From Parus major (taxonomy: Eukaryota > Chordata > Aves > Passeriformes > Paridae), in NCBI RefSeq assembly GCF_001522545.3, contig NC_031772.1:1441707-1505706 (forward strand): a stretch of 64,000 bases of DNA, written 5' to 3'. The notes under the pieces were generated by a model. That model saw only the letters and a program-made list of their open reading frames with translations, was not told where the DNA came from and did not search any database. Positions 37,501 to 50,365 of this stretch are shown here, piece after piece; positions within the stretch are counted from its first letter, which is position 1, and each line of letters starts with the position of its first letter. The translations under genes were made by a program, and so were the position numbers.

Positions 37501-39112
37501 TTTTTGCTTTTTTTTTTGTTTTTTTTCCAGCTAGGGGCCTTACAAAACAGAAATGAAACAAAAATCATTGCAACAGAAAGTGACACTTTCAACAGCATCT
37601 CGGTTCAAAGTGTGTGAAGGATCCCACAGCTTAAATCTGAATCACCATTAATAATAAAGCAAAAGTATTTTATCTAAAAGAAAACAAAAATCTTCCCCCT
37701 GTTTTTGGTGCTGATGTGTGTTATAAAGGAGAAAGCCAAGGAGTAAACTGTTCTTTATTTAATGATGATGCTGTACTTTATATGCACAAGCAGACTTCTG
37801 GTTTTTTCAACCTTCCAATAACAAACAGAGAAAACATGTATTATTGATTAGTTGTCTTCTTTTGAATTAAAAATAACTGTTGAGATTGTCCACACAGTTA
37901 CTGTGAGTTTGAAGCTTTTTCAGGCAGTTTTAAATACAAATCTGACTTCTAGAATGGAAAAGCAAGATCCTTATTAGAATTCTACTATTATTAGCAATCT
38001 ACTATTTTTGTAGTAGAACAAAAAAAAAATAAAACCAAACAAAACTGAAGAACATAAACACCAAACCAAGCCCACAAAATCCCCTCTCTGTGAGCCCCAC
38101 TCCACCCAGGCTTTCCCCCTCTCACCTGAAGATTCCCCTCCAACTTCATTAATACCTTTTAAGCTTTTCCTCACTCCTCTGCCCACAAATTAAAGCCTTT
38201 TTTAGAATCTTTCCCATTATTCTCTCTCCGCTGAGGAACGAACACATTTTAACAAATCAAGAATGCATGAAAAATTCATTCATGTATTTGTACAAGTCTT
38301 TTAAGACACAATTATGAATCCTTGATTCGCCATACTTTAGAAACTGTCCAATTAATAGCAGAAATCCTAATTTGTAAAAAGCAAATTGACCTACTGTACT
38401 GTTCAAGATGGTATCTTTATTTAGAATGAGTTTAGAGAGGAATCCAGAAGGGTGTTTAAAAAATAGACAATATACCATTGGGAGATGTTTTATTCATAGA
38501 GACATTGTGAGAAAAGGATTGAAAACACTGAAGATGGCTTAATTATAATCTTGAAATTAATGAAACAATTACATCTATTTCTCTAGGCAGTGTATGAACT
38601 TTTAACATGGGCTGGATCAGCACCAGGCTACAGATTTTGGGGAAAGAATTAGAAGTAACAAGATTTCAGATCTAGTTAGCTTTTATTTTCCCCTCCCTGT
38701 ATTTATCTGGTTTGTTTGTATAAAAGAGTAGGAAAAAGCCACACCCTCTTTTATTGAGAATTCCCTGCAATTCTGGAATGGGCTGTGCTGATCCACCTGT
38801 AGGCAGCACCAGGGAAACTCAACACAGCACCAACTGTGGAAATGCATTTCCCACATGAAAGGAAGGACCTGAAAACGAGGGAAAAACCTTTTCCCCACCC
38901 CAGAGAAGGAGGAACAAACCCCTCCATCCATCCCTGCCTTCCCTGAGGGTACCAACAGCAGCAGAGGATGGAGCAGCACTGAGCTGGCACCGGGGGAAGA
39001 ATTTGATATAAAGGAGTGGTCAGAGGCTGAAGGGAATACAAACACACAAAAAAAGGCAATAATGTATGACTGCAGCACAATAATCTGCATGGTTAAAATA
39101 AAAAATTAAAAT

Positions 39113-39147
39113 AAATATATATATGTGTATATATATATATGTGTATG
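39113..39147. repeat. TA/TG compound microsatellite
   Basis: Alternating TA runs interrupted twice by tgtg. It is purine-pyrimidine alternating throughout. Confidence 0.9.
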
Positions 39148-41279
39148 GTTTAATTTTGCTGTGCTCATTTTCTACTTATTTACTGCTGAATGCTGCACTG
39201 ATGAAAATGAACCATTTTAAATTAAATCAAAGTTTTCCCAGTCAGAGTGTGGCCAGATCTGTGGAGCCCATGCAGGGCTGTTCCTGTCAGAGGAGTGCAT
39301 GTGGGGTGAACACAGGTCTTGGGTTTTGTCTGATCTGTGTTGGACTGTTAAAAAAAACAAACAACCAATCCTATTTTTGACTGCCAAGCAACAGCAGCTG
39401 TCAGTTTGCAGTTGCACTGCCCAGCTTGGTTTAACATTTGTATAAGTGTGGTGTTAAATCTATTATTATAAATCCACTCCTGTAACTGTTTGATGGTAAC
39501 AATAAATAATTCCTGAATAAAGCATGATCCCAGTGATAATGCAATGAGCAGGAACAGGGCACTGGCAGCACAGGAGGATGGCAGCAGTGAACTCTGGTTA
39601 ATTAAAGCTCAAATGGCCTCTCTGGCACAGCCCCATCCCTGCTCTGCTGCTGCTCAAGGAAAGGAAGAGAAAGAAAAGGGGAAAAAATCAAGCATCCATT
39701 CAAAATTTCAACATTTGGGTCTGCCATGCATTAGTGAAATGCAGAATTATTTTTTTTCTTTGCCAGGATCTCAAAAAGTTTATTTATACGTTGTTTCAAG
39801 GCAGAGAATGGCAGGAGCTGTTTGTTTACTCACTTCTGCTGTGTATTGGACATTTGGGATCTTTTTATCATAATTTTGGCCTAAACTAACTGACCTGGAA
39901 CAACTAATTAATTATTCCATGCCTTACTTTGCCCATCTAAAAGAAATATATTATCACCTGAAGAGCCTTGGGAGGTGACTTTGATATTTTTTAATAGAAG
40001 TGCAAATTCGTATCGCAGGTTTACAAATTGCAATGCATTTCAAACAACTGGAATTTAAATAAGTCTTCTTTGATCGTCCAGAGAGAATTCTGGAGGTTCT
40101 CAATTCCTGTTCTTGAAACTAGATTTTCATATTTAAAGAATATCACTTTAGCAACCATTCCCATTCTAATATGAAGTGTCTTTATTATTTGTAAACAAGC
40201 AATTTCTTTATTAAGGGGAAAATCACTCTCCTGCTGCTTGAGGCATGTGATAACATTGTAGATGAGTTTTGTTTCTCTTGTATTCATGACAGGATTTATA
40301 AGTGAGCAAGACACAGCTTCACTTTTAAAAAAAAAAGTGGTATCATATAGGAAACGACTTCAGCAATTCTCAGGATGATTTCTCACATTACTTTGAAGAA
40401 GGAAAACAAACAAGAACCACAATACACCAGCTGGGCTAAAATCTCTTCAGCTTTTAGTCTGACCCAGATGCAATTTCTTTTTAAATGGGGTGGAAAAAAC
40501 CCACGCAATACGTGGAGCTACCTAAGTATTAGAAACATAAGTAAATAAAATGTTTCAGCTATTAGATTTGTGCCTCAGATGTGTTTTCCAAATTAATATG
40601 CCTCAAAACGATGTTTGAAATCGCAACATACACCTGGCATAGTGAAAAACAACATTCTTTTTAAGCAGAGATGTAATGAAGTGGAAATAAAATGTAAAGT
40701 CAGTCCAGTGTTTTGTACTGAGTCACCTCCATGGACGAGGATTTTGAGATTGCTGGAGGAGCCCAGGTCCTCAGAGCAACTCTGCTCCTTTGCAATTACT
40801 GCAGGAAGTCCATTTTCCGAGAGGAAAGAAAAGGTGCAAAATAAAGGGAAGTAGCAGCCATTGTCTGTTATTATTCTTGTAAAAAATCTGCCTTAATTGC
40901 CATGAAACATCTCAGCTGTCCTCCAGCAGAAAACCTCAGGGCACCCTGCCCAGGTGTGTTGTTATCCCAGAGCCTGGGGCTGGCAGCCAAAGCCCAGAAA
41001 ATTGCTGTTTCTACAGAAATCTGCCCCAAAAAGGTGCTGTGTGTCCATGGCTTCTGATTTACACCAGAGCCCGAGCCAGGCAGACCTGGAGAACAATGAA
41101 ATATTCATGAAATAGTCAGGACAGTATTCCTGCAGTCCTGACATCTCTTCTGTGTCCCTGGCCCTGGTCCCAGCTCATTCTTTCCATTCACCCACCACCT
41201 CAGTAGAAAACACACGGGTGAGAGAAGTGAAAAATGGAATGGCCACAGCTCCAGGTGAAAAATTCTGTTCTTTTTAAAG

Positions 41280-41752
41280 NNNNNNNNNNNNNNNNNNNNN
41301 NNNNNNNNNNNNNNNNNNNNNNNNNNNNNNNNNNNNNNNNNNNNNNNNNNNNNNNNNNNNNNNNNNNNNNNNNNNNNNNNNNNNNNNNNNNNNNNNNNNN
41401 NNNNNNNNNNNNNNNNNNNNNNNNNNNNNNNNNNNNNNNNNNNNNNNNNNNNNNNNNNNNNNNNNNNNNNNNNNNNNNNNNNNNNNNNNNNNNNNNNNNN
41501 NNNNNNNNNNNNNNNNNNNNNNNNNNNNNNNNNNNNNNNNNNNNNNNNNNNNNNNNNNNNNNNNNNNNNNNNNNNNNNNNNNNNNNNNNNNNNNNNNNNN
41601 NNNNNNNNNNNNNNNNNNNNNNNNNNNNNNNNNNNNNNNNNNNNNNNNNNNNNNNNNNNNNNNNNNNNNNNNNNNNNNNNNNNNNNNNNNNNNNNNNNNN
41701 NNNNNNNNNNNNNNNNNNNNNNNNNNNNNNNNNNNNNNNNNNNNNNNNNNNN
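41280..41752. other. Assembly gap (473 N)
   Basis: This is a run of N. Unlike the other three gaps, neither edge shows a simple repeat (left tttttaaag, right gagggggctcc). The cause may be high GC or another repeat type. Open frames spanning it are artefacts. Confidence 0.95.
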
Positions 41753-44700
41753 GAGGGGGCTCCTCACCTCTGGAAGAGGCTGCAGCTCTCCCAGTGCTGA
41801 AGGCACAGCTGGCCAGGGATGACTGGCAGGAAAATGAGCCCTTTACAACCAGACAGAGAGAGGTTTTGTCTCTTTTGGCATGCGATCGTTTTCACTAAAA
41901 TTATTTTTCAAAAGCAATGTCATCTTTCATATTTAATGATATTCCTCCAAAGTCAGAGCAGTGGAGCATTGCAGCCAGGGTCAGGTTTTGCACAAGAACC
42001 AGGAGAAGTTAATGCTGTTTTTAGAGCAGTTTTGGAGCAAAGTTTCACTGGAGAGCTAATTACAGAGAGCTGAGAATGCCTCCAGTTTAGAAGTTACTTA
42101 ATCCCTCATGGAAGAGCTGTGGGTGCTGACTTTCTTACCTTCTTTCTAAAGTGCAAGCTGTTAAAAATGCTAATTGTCTGAATTCACAAAATTCTCTCTT
42201 CAAAGAGAAATAACACTGTTTTGAAAGGCAGCTTTTGAATACGATTTTGATTCTAAAGCAGCCTATTTAGAGAAAATGGGATCCATAAATGTCAACACCA
42301 CCTGTAGTCTGCTTGATAATGTGCCTGCTTTCTGACAACAGCATTGATAAGCCACAGGCACACTAGAACAAACATCTCTTACTTTATCTGCTAGATAGAA
42401 CTTGAAGGGGGTGGTGGTTACTAGGAAACTTTCTGCTCCTAATTTGTTTCAACAGAAATCTGCAAATACGAGTTTAAGCATCAAACAATGCCAAGTGAAA
42501 TTTGGCGGATTAGCATTTTCCCTGAAGAAGGTGGGGAGGTGATGAAGCCTCCTTGGGTGTGGTGACAATCTCTCTACAAAAGTGCAAAACCCAGGGAATT
42601 TTGAGGCAAACTGTCTTTGGAGCCTGTTGTGACCACGAGAGAAAGGCGTGTGACACATTAAATGAGAAATAAACATTCTGACAATGCAAAACCCAATCTT
42701 CTGCCTTCTACCCCATAAAGACATGACAGGAAAAGCCTTCAGGCAGGCACAACACCTGAGCAGGTTATGAAATAAATGCACTGAGACAGTGTTTTACATG
42801 AAACTGCTGGGTGGAAATTATGGTTATTCCAATTACAAGGAATGAAATTTGGGTATTGTGATAAGCGCAGCTAAAAAGAACAAAGAAGGAATAGCTATAG
42901 CTAGCAAATTTTTTTGTCTGCTGGAGGTTTCCTGGGGAAATTTTTAATAATGGATGTCATTTTCCTACAGGAGTTTTTGTCAATATGTTATGATGACACG
43001 AAGTGGTGGCTTAACTCCAAGAAGTAACTAAATACTTTCAGAAAGCACCCATAAAAGTTGTAAAAACTTTTGCTCTCATTTGTGAAATGAGTGTTGATCT
43101 TAACAACAGAAAGGTATTTAAAATGACATTCTGATGAACCTTTTTTTAATATCATTTGTTTCTTATTTTGATTATCAGTTTATTTGTACACCAAGAAAAA
43201 GATGCAGGGGAATGAGAAAGGAAATCTGAAGTCAAGCAGTCCTCTGTGAAATATTCATTGGTACTTGAACAGGACAATTTCAAAGGTGTTTTGCATTAAA
43301 ATCTTGTACAGGGAGGAAAAAGGGAAAAGAAACCACACAGATCACAGGAGTTTCCATGCAGAAAGTGAGGTCAGTGAGGCATTTCCATCCAGGGGTCACT
43401 GCCAGGACACAGCTGGACACAGCAGGGGACACACCACAAACCTCTCTCACCATCTCAAACTGGGAAATCACCCAAAATCTGTTTTATTCCAGGTTCCCCC
43501 AGCCCATCTCTGCTGAAGTCGATACATCTCAGAGCCTGGTGGTTCAGGGAGATCTTCCATCAATGTCTGGGAGCTGAGTGAGAGATCCAACAGGCAATTT
43601 ACAGCTCCCCACAGCAGCTCCAGAGCCTTTCCCACACTACCTTAAATGCTCTGTCCAATTCTACTTCAAATAAAATCAAGGCAAAGGGCTTCAAAACCAC
43701 TTCAGACAGATTATTGCAAAGTCTAATACGTTTTATTGGTTCTAAGTAAAAGGCTTTCTTTCATTAGCTTAATTTAATTCCCTCAGCGAGTTGCTATTCT
43801 TTTGAAAATACCAAAATACTCACAATTACTCCATGGTGGTTATGAAAGAGCCTTTGAATATGTACTGATATTTCCTTCCAGTTAGCCAGCCTCTTAAAAA
43901 GCCAGGCCAAACTTCTCTGGTACTGGAAATCAACACTGCCAAATTGAAATTAATGACAGCAAACGTGAACCTGGCCCTCTGCAAGAGCCCAGGAGGAGAT
44001 GGGATGGAAAACGTGGACTAAACAGGAAACACAAGCTCTGAGCCTGTCCTGCTCATTTTGCTATCAAAGGATGACAAGAGATGCAAATTCAGTTCCCTAT
44101 GAAAAAATCACCTGGGGAATATTTGCAAATTTCCTTGGGCTGCTCACATCTGTATATGGAATTTCCCTCCCCCTTTCTCCACACAATTAAAGTGGGGCCT
44201 GCTCAAGTTCCCGACAAGTACTCAAAGGTGAATTATTGCTGAACTTTAGACAGGGCTTTTATAACCTGCTTTCACTAATCTCAGAGATGAAAACCTCGGG
44301 AAATCATTTCTTCACACGTTCATTTTATCTTCTCTTTCAATTAGCAGAGGTGCCAACACTCTGCATGCACCAACAGAGCTCCCTTTTACCTTTTTCTCTT
44401 TTTATTTAATAAAAGAATTGTAAGATTCTCTGGAGCCTTAAAACCAGCATGAAATGAGAAACTACTTGGACATGAGTGGAATTGTCTTCATTTGGCTGTG
44501 GAGGTTTTTCCCCCTAAATACTTCTTTGATGAGTTGTTGGTTTTTTTTTGGTTTTTTACTAATCATCACATATACTCATTAACAGTATTGATTTAACCAC
44601 AAATGAACCCAAACTCTGATTAAACAGCTACTGAACAGGCAGAGCAGAGACAATAGGAACAAAGTCTTCCCCTGACCAAAACTGCCCTATTTATACAACT

Positions 44701-47324
44701 TAATAGGTGCCCAAAACCTTCCTCATTTGTAGACACAGCAGAGAAATTCAACCTGGATCATTTACTTTGAGGCTCCTATAGAGGACATAAAGCAGTGGCT
44801 GAAAAAAATAGGAATCCTTGTTTTAGAAAGAGGAAATGGAGACATTTGCTGGAGTGTTGTATAGTCTGGCACCAGCTTCACAGACACATCCTTCAGCTGA
44901 TCCAGAATTGAAAGTGTTTTAATCCAGGGCAACTTGGATCCTACTGAAATAATTACTCTGTTGAGCTCTACAGAAATGCCAGAATCGTGCTAAGATTGAT
45001 ACTTTTTTTTTTTCCCTGAAGTTTCTCACACAATTCTCTAGCAGGATCCCTGAATAAAACTGGACAAGGTTGTTGATACATTTTTGGTAATCTAATTTTC
45101 CATGGATATGGTTGCTTTACCTTCTAACCTGGATTTTGCATAATATCAGTCTCTTCCCTCCTTCTGACATTCCCTCTTAGATGAAAGTCGAAGAGCAAAC
45201 AAAGGGAAATAACTTCTCAATCTTCCTGAGCTGAAAGGTCCTGCCAGGACATGGATGAGCAAAGATTGCCTTCCTCAGCACGAGGAACAGACAGATGCTC
45301 AAGACAGAGATTTTCAGTCTGGCTCAGAGCTGAGGCTGTGACATTTCTTCAGCTGCCAATGGCTCAGAGCAGGGGGGGCTGATCCTCATCTCAGTTTTTG
45401 GGTTAAGATACAATTTTCCATGGTTTTGACACCCAAATGTGTTCGTGTTTGCAAAATCACATTATTGAGTTTATCAGTTCCTCCAACAAATCATTGACTG
45501 CCTTGCACATGAATCATAAAGACTGGGGAAAAAGCTTATTTTGAAGCTCATTTCTTTTGGTGCCACTGGCAGAAAGTTGATTTCTTCTTCGTGCAGAAGG
45601 TTCATTCAAAAAACATGCTGCTCCCTAAGAAAATCTGTAACTTATGAAAAAGTCCTTAAACACACCTGGTCAAACTGAAAACCACCTTTGGTGGTAAATT
45701 CCCAAAGACAGTGCAAAACAGATCTGACTTCTCTCACTGAAAAACACTCCCAAAGTACCAGAGAGACTGACAGCACAGCCAAATTCTCCTTAAATTGTGA
45801 GAGTCAAACAAGAAAGATCACATTCAGTAGTTAAAAAGCATTTTTCCACTTAGTCATATATTTATATGACACTTGGGATAGAAACCAGGCCTCTCAACAT
45901 TCCAGATAAGAATATCTCATGAGAATGAATATATTTTCAGCTTCCATCTGTGATGTCATTACAGCTCCAATCTGTTCAAAAGCAGAAAGTCAGGCCCAAG
46001 TGAAAGTGTCTCAATCTGATTTTCGTACACCTTGGCGATGGTGGCCCAGATTTCTAATTTAATAACTTTGGGTCAGCTGTAAACTCTGCATTCTGGAGCT
46101 CCCAGGCTCGTTGCCTGCATGATGAACCACGAGCCAGCTCTCAAATGTTTGCTGCTGTGAGCTCTTTGAAAAGGGGGGGTTTGCCCACGTCCACTTCTGC
46201 TCAGAAAAAAGAAAATTTAATGGCACCAAGTGCCCAAAGAGCAGAGACAAAACCCAGCCCTGGTGCAGAAGGTGGAAGATTCCAGGGCCAGGCTTGGCAA
46301 ACTCTGCTCCAATTTCCCTTCCCACTTGGCCTGGGCTGTTCCTAACCTGAACAATTAAAGACAACAACAACTGCTCGTTTAAGGGAAGATTTGAGTGAAT
46401 TTTCATGCTTGAAAACTGTTCCCCTCCCTTCATTCTCTCCCAGAGCTTCAATTTCCTCCCCTGAAACTTTTTGGATAAAATAAACTTTAGTGGATTTCTT
46501 ATAGAAATGTCAAAGCAAAGGTTAAACTGCTCCTGTCTCCATCAGAATTATTTTTTTTTCCTCCCTTCATGCTTTTTCTGTGGTATGAAATAAAGAAGCA
46601 GATCATTTGAAATAGCACTGGATGACAAATAAAGGAGTTTTATATTAACTCAGGGAAATCTGAAGTTAGATCATGTACAAAACCCCTAACAGTTGACACT
46701 AGAATTTTCTCCTTATCTATCTGATTTCTGACATTCAAGAATGTGGCCTTCAAAATTAATTTCCTTTTGAGCCTGATTTTTTTTTTCTGTTCCTTCTTGT
46801 TTAACAGTTATTAACTATCTCATAAGCACACACTGCACATCAAAGTAGAGAGCTACCAGAACACAGACCTTTATTTTTCTCCATTTGTTCTACTCTGTAT
46901 TTTCATCTCATCTGATGCATAGGCTGCCAGGTGATGTTTAAACAAAATTCTGTCAAGTTAATAATTTTTTTTTTCTGTATTTATTATAAAGCAGCACCTG
47001 TTATGTCTCTGCTGTACCTTCTGTGATTTCCCAGCAGCTGACTTTGGCATCCCTAAGCTTCTAAAGCAATATTCCTGCCTCTTGCCATCCAACTGCCCCT
47101 CAGGAGGGAGGGAGCTGTAGGATTCAGGAAGGAGGGAATGGAATTTTTTGGGACACTGCTAATTTCAGGCAGCTCTCTGTCCTGGTTTGGTTGACATGCT
47201 GAGTGAAGATGACAGAAACCAGGCTGTGATGAATTTCAGCCACTTCCAGTCACAAAACTGGACAGATGATCCCTGAAAAGGAGATTCTCTACCTGCACTG
47301 CTGCAGCAGAAGCACAGAGGAGAC
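41753..47324. other. Unique noncoding sequence, no gene recognised
   Basis: Frames up to 130 codons (46059-46451, minus) show no domain. The sequence is AT-rich and mostly free of simple repeats. Nothing in it resembles a known element. Confidence 0.6.
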
Positions 47325-47330
47325 TTCAGG
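47325..47330. repeat. Target-site duplication, left copy (ttcagg)
   Basis: The six bases ttcagg are repeated at 47698-47703, directly at the two ends of the LTR at 47331-47697. Six base pairs is the length usual for ERVK-type (class II) integrations. Confidence 0.85.
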
Positions 47331-47697
47331 TGTCGTTCCGATTGGGAACGGCTGGAAGGAACGACACAGACTCTCAGGGAGTCAGAACAAGAGGATCCTT
47401 TAGTTTATTGCTAGCAGGCCTGCTTTATAGACAGATACGTGGAAAGTACAGAAAGGAAACTCTTATTGGTTAGTAAACTGCTACATCACCATCATTGGTC
47501 AGTGGGGTCACCACCCCCCTGACTTTCTCCTGCAAGGAAAACAAGGAACACATAACAACACCTGCAAGGTTGTTTTGTGTCCCTGAGGATTGTTTTAATT
47601 CTCTCTCATATTTTTCCCAGACTACTTTCTCAGGCCCAGCCTGAGAAGCTGTACGGCCTGTAATCTGTACAGGCACTGTCAGAATTTAGCATCCATA
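47331..47697 (-). mobile_element. Solo LTR, ERVK-type, younger copy
   Basis: This is a 367-bp LTR read on the minus strand. Two CCAAT boxes lie at 47494-47498 and 47465-47469 (as attgg on plus), a TATA box at 47422-47430 (ctataaagc on minus) and the poly-A signal AATAAA at 47404-47409. The minus-strand 3' end is CA. The 5' end has the expected TG changed to TA (the other copy has tccaca where this has tccata on plus). The flanking 6-bp repeat ttcagg shows an intact solo insertion formed by LTR-LTR recombination. The terminal 20 bases contain a hairpin-like cgttcc/ggaacg pair. The CpGs there are still present, so it is younger than the copy at 51207. The 68-codon minus-strand frame in its U3 region is a shadow, not a gene. 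Confidence 0.88.
47404..47498 (-). promoter_or_regulatory. LTR promoter and poly-A signal (minus)
   Basis: Read on the minus strand, the order is CCAAT (47494-47498), CCAAT (47465-47469), TATAAA-type box (47422-47430) and AATAAA (47404-47409), the standard U3-R arrangement. All elements look intact. Confidence 0.65.
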
Positions 47698-47703
47698 TTC
47701 AGG
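47698..47703. repeat. Target-site duplication, right copy (ttcagg)
   Basis: Partner of 47325-47330. Identical in all six bases. Confidence 0.85.
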
Positions 47704-48640
47704 TGTCAGAAAGTGCCTGGAATCTCCCACCTTCCATCAGTTCTTAGGAGGATTTTAGTACTTCCAGTTCCCATCTGGAATGCAATTCCAATAGCAAAAC
47801 TAGAGACAAACAGGAGGGAAGAAAAAGCAACTGGCCCAAACCATCTTTGGAGTTTCCTAAATTACCCAGAGCTGAGATCCAAACTCATGATTTAGTGACA
47901 CAGACTATGACTAAAATACACATATTACAGTCAAAGGATTATGAAAATGAATCAGCCTAGTACCAAGTAGCTTTAGAAATTAGGATATCAAAGGGAGTTT
48001 AGCTCTAAGTGCCCATGGCAGCAAAGGGGGGGCAGTTTTTAGGCTTTTGGTTTTCCTACCAAGGAAATGATTTGCCTCTAAGCTGGATGAAAGAAGCAGG
48101 TACACGACTTTGAAACAGGTGCCTGAACACCTACTCTGCCCTTACTCAGGAGATTCTCACTTCTCTCCTCAATTCACCCATCCAGGCATTCCAGGGGCAT
48201 TTTTGTTCACAGAGATCCTGGGTCACACCTACAGGAGCAGGAGCTTCTCATTTGTACCCAAAAGGACCAATGACAACAACCCTCTTCGTTTTTACTCTTA
48301 AAACCCTGAGTATCTTCCCTTGGAAATTCACAACACACTCCAGCATTTTAGCTTCTTTCCAAGTATAGTAAATCCACCACAGAACTGTTTTATTTTTGTG
48401 AGCTGGAGAAAAGTGAAGAACTAGGAAACACCACAAGGAAAGACAGGGGTATTAAAACCCAAAATTCGTGGCCATTAGCAGATAATTTATCCTTGAGAGA
48501 AGCACCAGGAGGCACCGAGTCCTGACCCACTCCTGTCTCCCTGTCTTTAATGCTTCACCCTTTACCTCGAAGCTTTTCCACACTTTTGCAAAGCTCAGCA
48601 GCTGAAGCAGAACTTCAGGGCTCCTTTCTCTCCCCTAAGG

Positions 48641-48708
48641 GCAGGGAGGTTGGTCCAGGTGACCTCCAGGGCTCCTTCCCCACCTGAACCATCCTGGGAT
48701 TTTGTGAG
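48641..48708 (+). mobile_element. CR1 LINE tail fragment
   Basis: The segment gggaggttggtccaggtgac, followed by ctccagggctccttcccc and then atcctgggattttgtgag, is the terminal part of a CR1 element, degenerate in its last octamers (attctgtg type). Only about 70 bp is recognisable. It may continue further upstream in a form too diverged to call. Confidence 0.75.
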
Positions 48709-49354
48709 GGAACCTTTTCCTGGGACTCTCTGTGTTTTGGAAAAGCCAAGATGCAGAAGAAGCCTTCATAAGAGGCAAATTCTAAACTCAATATTCCACT
48801 CATGAGAAGCTGATGCAGCCACTGAATCACTGGATTGCCACAAAAGGAGAATGTGCACAGCCCTGAGGAGGGGGCACAAAGCACACAGTGAACTCAACCC
48901 TCAGGAGCTTTTCTGCTTTCCTCACCTCAACATTGCCAACACCCAATGCCACCAGGGCACCAGAGCCAGCTCCTGGCAAAATTATCCCCAAGCAAAAAGG
49001 AAGAGCCTTTCCATCTGCAATTATTGAAAAAAACCCAACAAAACAACTTCATTTTTGAAAGTTACAGAGACAAACTGGCTCTGATTACAGCAGCAGAAGG
49101 GAAATCACACACAGACAACTGCAGGAGCATTTCAGTGACCCCTGACAGCATTACTCCACTCCAAAACCCCTCTGGCCACCCCACTCTGTAAGGAAGAAGG
49201 TTGGGATAGGGCAGAGAAGCAGGACAGAAAAAAAACACCTCAAGTTTTGTTGTGAACGGGGCTTGGCACCACAAACCCACAAGTTTTGTTAGAGAGTAAA
49301 TTAGGGAGAAAGTTCTTAAGGTTCTTTTAGTGCCCCCAATTTCCCATTTCTTAC

Positions 49355-49412
49355 CTGCCTTGCAGTGATGCCCACATCTGTCAGACAGACTAAAATCGTG
49401 TTGTAGTAGCCA
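49355..49412 (-). other. Possible 58-nt exon, minus strand (speculative)
   Basis: On the minus strand tatttaacag precedes and a strong donor (aaggcag then gtaaga) follows. Two of the three frames are open. One reads GYYNTILVCLTDVGITARQ, the other starts WLLQHDFSLSDRCGHH. The acceptor has little pyrimidine. I do not recognise either peptide. Confidence 0.15.
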
Positions 49413-49474
49413 CTGTTAAATATTTATGGGCACTACCCAAGGATTAAAACACTTGAAAAATTACAATAACTTAC

Positions 49475-49501
49475 CCCATTCTCAGGTACAAGCTTTGAGA
49501 G
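49475..49501 (-). other. Possible 27-nt microexon, minus strand (speculative)
   Basis: On the minus strand a T-rich segment ending in aaaattcag precedes 27 nt that read LSKLVPENG, followed by a consensus donor gtaagt. The same frame is open for a further 30 or so codons upstream of the acceptor and is hydrophobic there (FIWVIVLFTSLYVIQVAG), ending at a stop near 49607. So a longer exon with a membrane segment is an alternative reading. T-rich DNA makes such hydrophobic translations by chance. Confidence 0.15.
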
Positions 49502-50329
49502 CTGAATTTTAAACATAAAAGCACTTCCAGCTACTTGAATAACATACAGAGAAGTGAAAAGCACTATAACCCAGATGAAAGATGTGCTGCTTGTCAGTAC
49601 CAATGGATTTTATATTTTTTTTAATCCCTACAACTTTTCCTACCTCTCTTAAGGAAACAGAAGAGAAAGGTGCATGCTAAGGGGCTAAGAGACACTTCAT
49701 CTTGCCTTCCCACTCATAATCTGAAGATGACTGTCAAAGGATTTTTAATTTCCTGTGCTAGGGAGATCAGGTTAATCTCCAGTGAGAGGTGTTAACAAAA
49801 TCCTATAAGCAGAGCTAAGTTCTGTGCACTGAAACCTAAACCCATTGGCACCCATCATCAGTAATTACTCCTGTGCTCAAGTAAACCTTTTTATATGACA
49901 ATCACTACAAATATTAACTCTGAGTCTGAAGTGCATGTGTGGCTACTGAGTTAAGAGTGTTATGTATTTACAGTTTGTTCTGGACAGGTAGCAAGACCTT
50001 TTTGCTTCTAGAAACTTCTGGGTTGTTCCAGCATCTAAATCCATCTGCAGGGCGCAGGAATTCTTGAGATGAAAGCCACTTGTACCAGAAGATTATTAGC
50101 ATGAAGATCACTGATCAGATCCAATGGAAGCTTTACACACCTCCCTACCCAGACAACACTCCTGAATTTATTTACACTTTATACAGACTAAAGCAGCACC
50201 TCAGAGTCTGCTGAACTCTCCAAACGTGCTTCTTGCAGCCATTAAGAGACAGATTTCAAAGCTGATAATACTACAGGAACTGTTAGCTCAGTATTTGTTA
50301 AAAAGTGCATTTTCCAGCCTGTGTGTTAC

Positions 50330-50365
50330 CTGCTTGTGATACTCCACTGTCTGAGAACATCCACC
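50330..50365 (-). other. Possible 36-nt exon, minus strand (speculative)
   Basis: On the minus strand acatctccag precedes and cacaagcag with donor gtaaca follows. The 36 nt read GGCSQTVEYHKQ in phase 0 with no stop. It is in the same direction as the two candidates at 49355-49501 and would lie upstream of them. I do not recognise the peptide. Confidence 0.12.

Larger units (their letters stand above)
31561..41279. other. Unique noncoding sequence, no gene recognised
   Basis: Frames reach 163 codons (33560-34051) in a GC-richer pocket at 33500-33960 but show no domain. The sequence at 33229-33283 is AT-rich low-complexity. A T29 tract and a TA/TG microsatellite are listed separately. I found no splice-pair candidate strong enough to list here. 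One good minus-strand donor near 38125 has no open frame upstream. Confidence 0.6.

Noticed and set aside
37974..38240. Minus-strand exon ending at the donor near 38125
   Set aside because: An acceptor-like cctcag exists near 38232, but all three frames between it and the donor contain stops.
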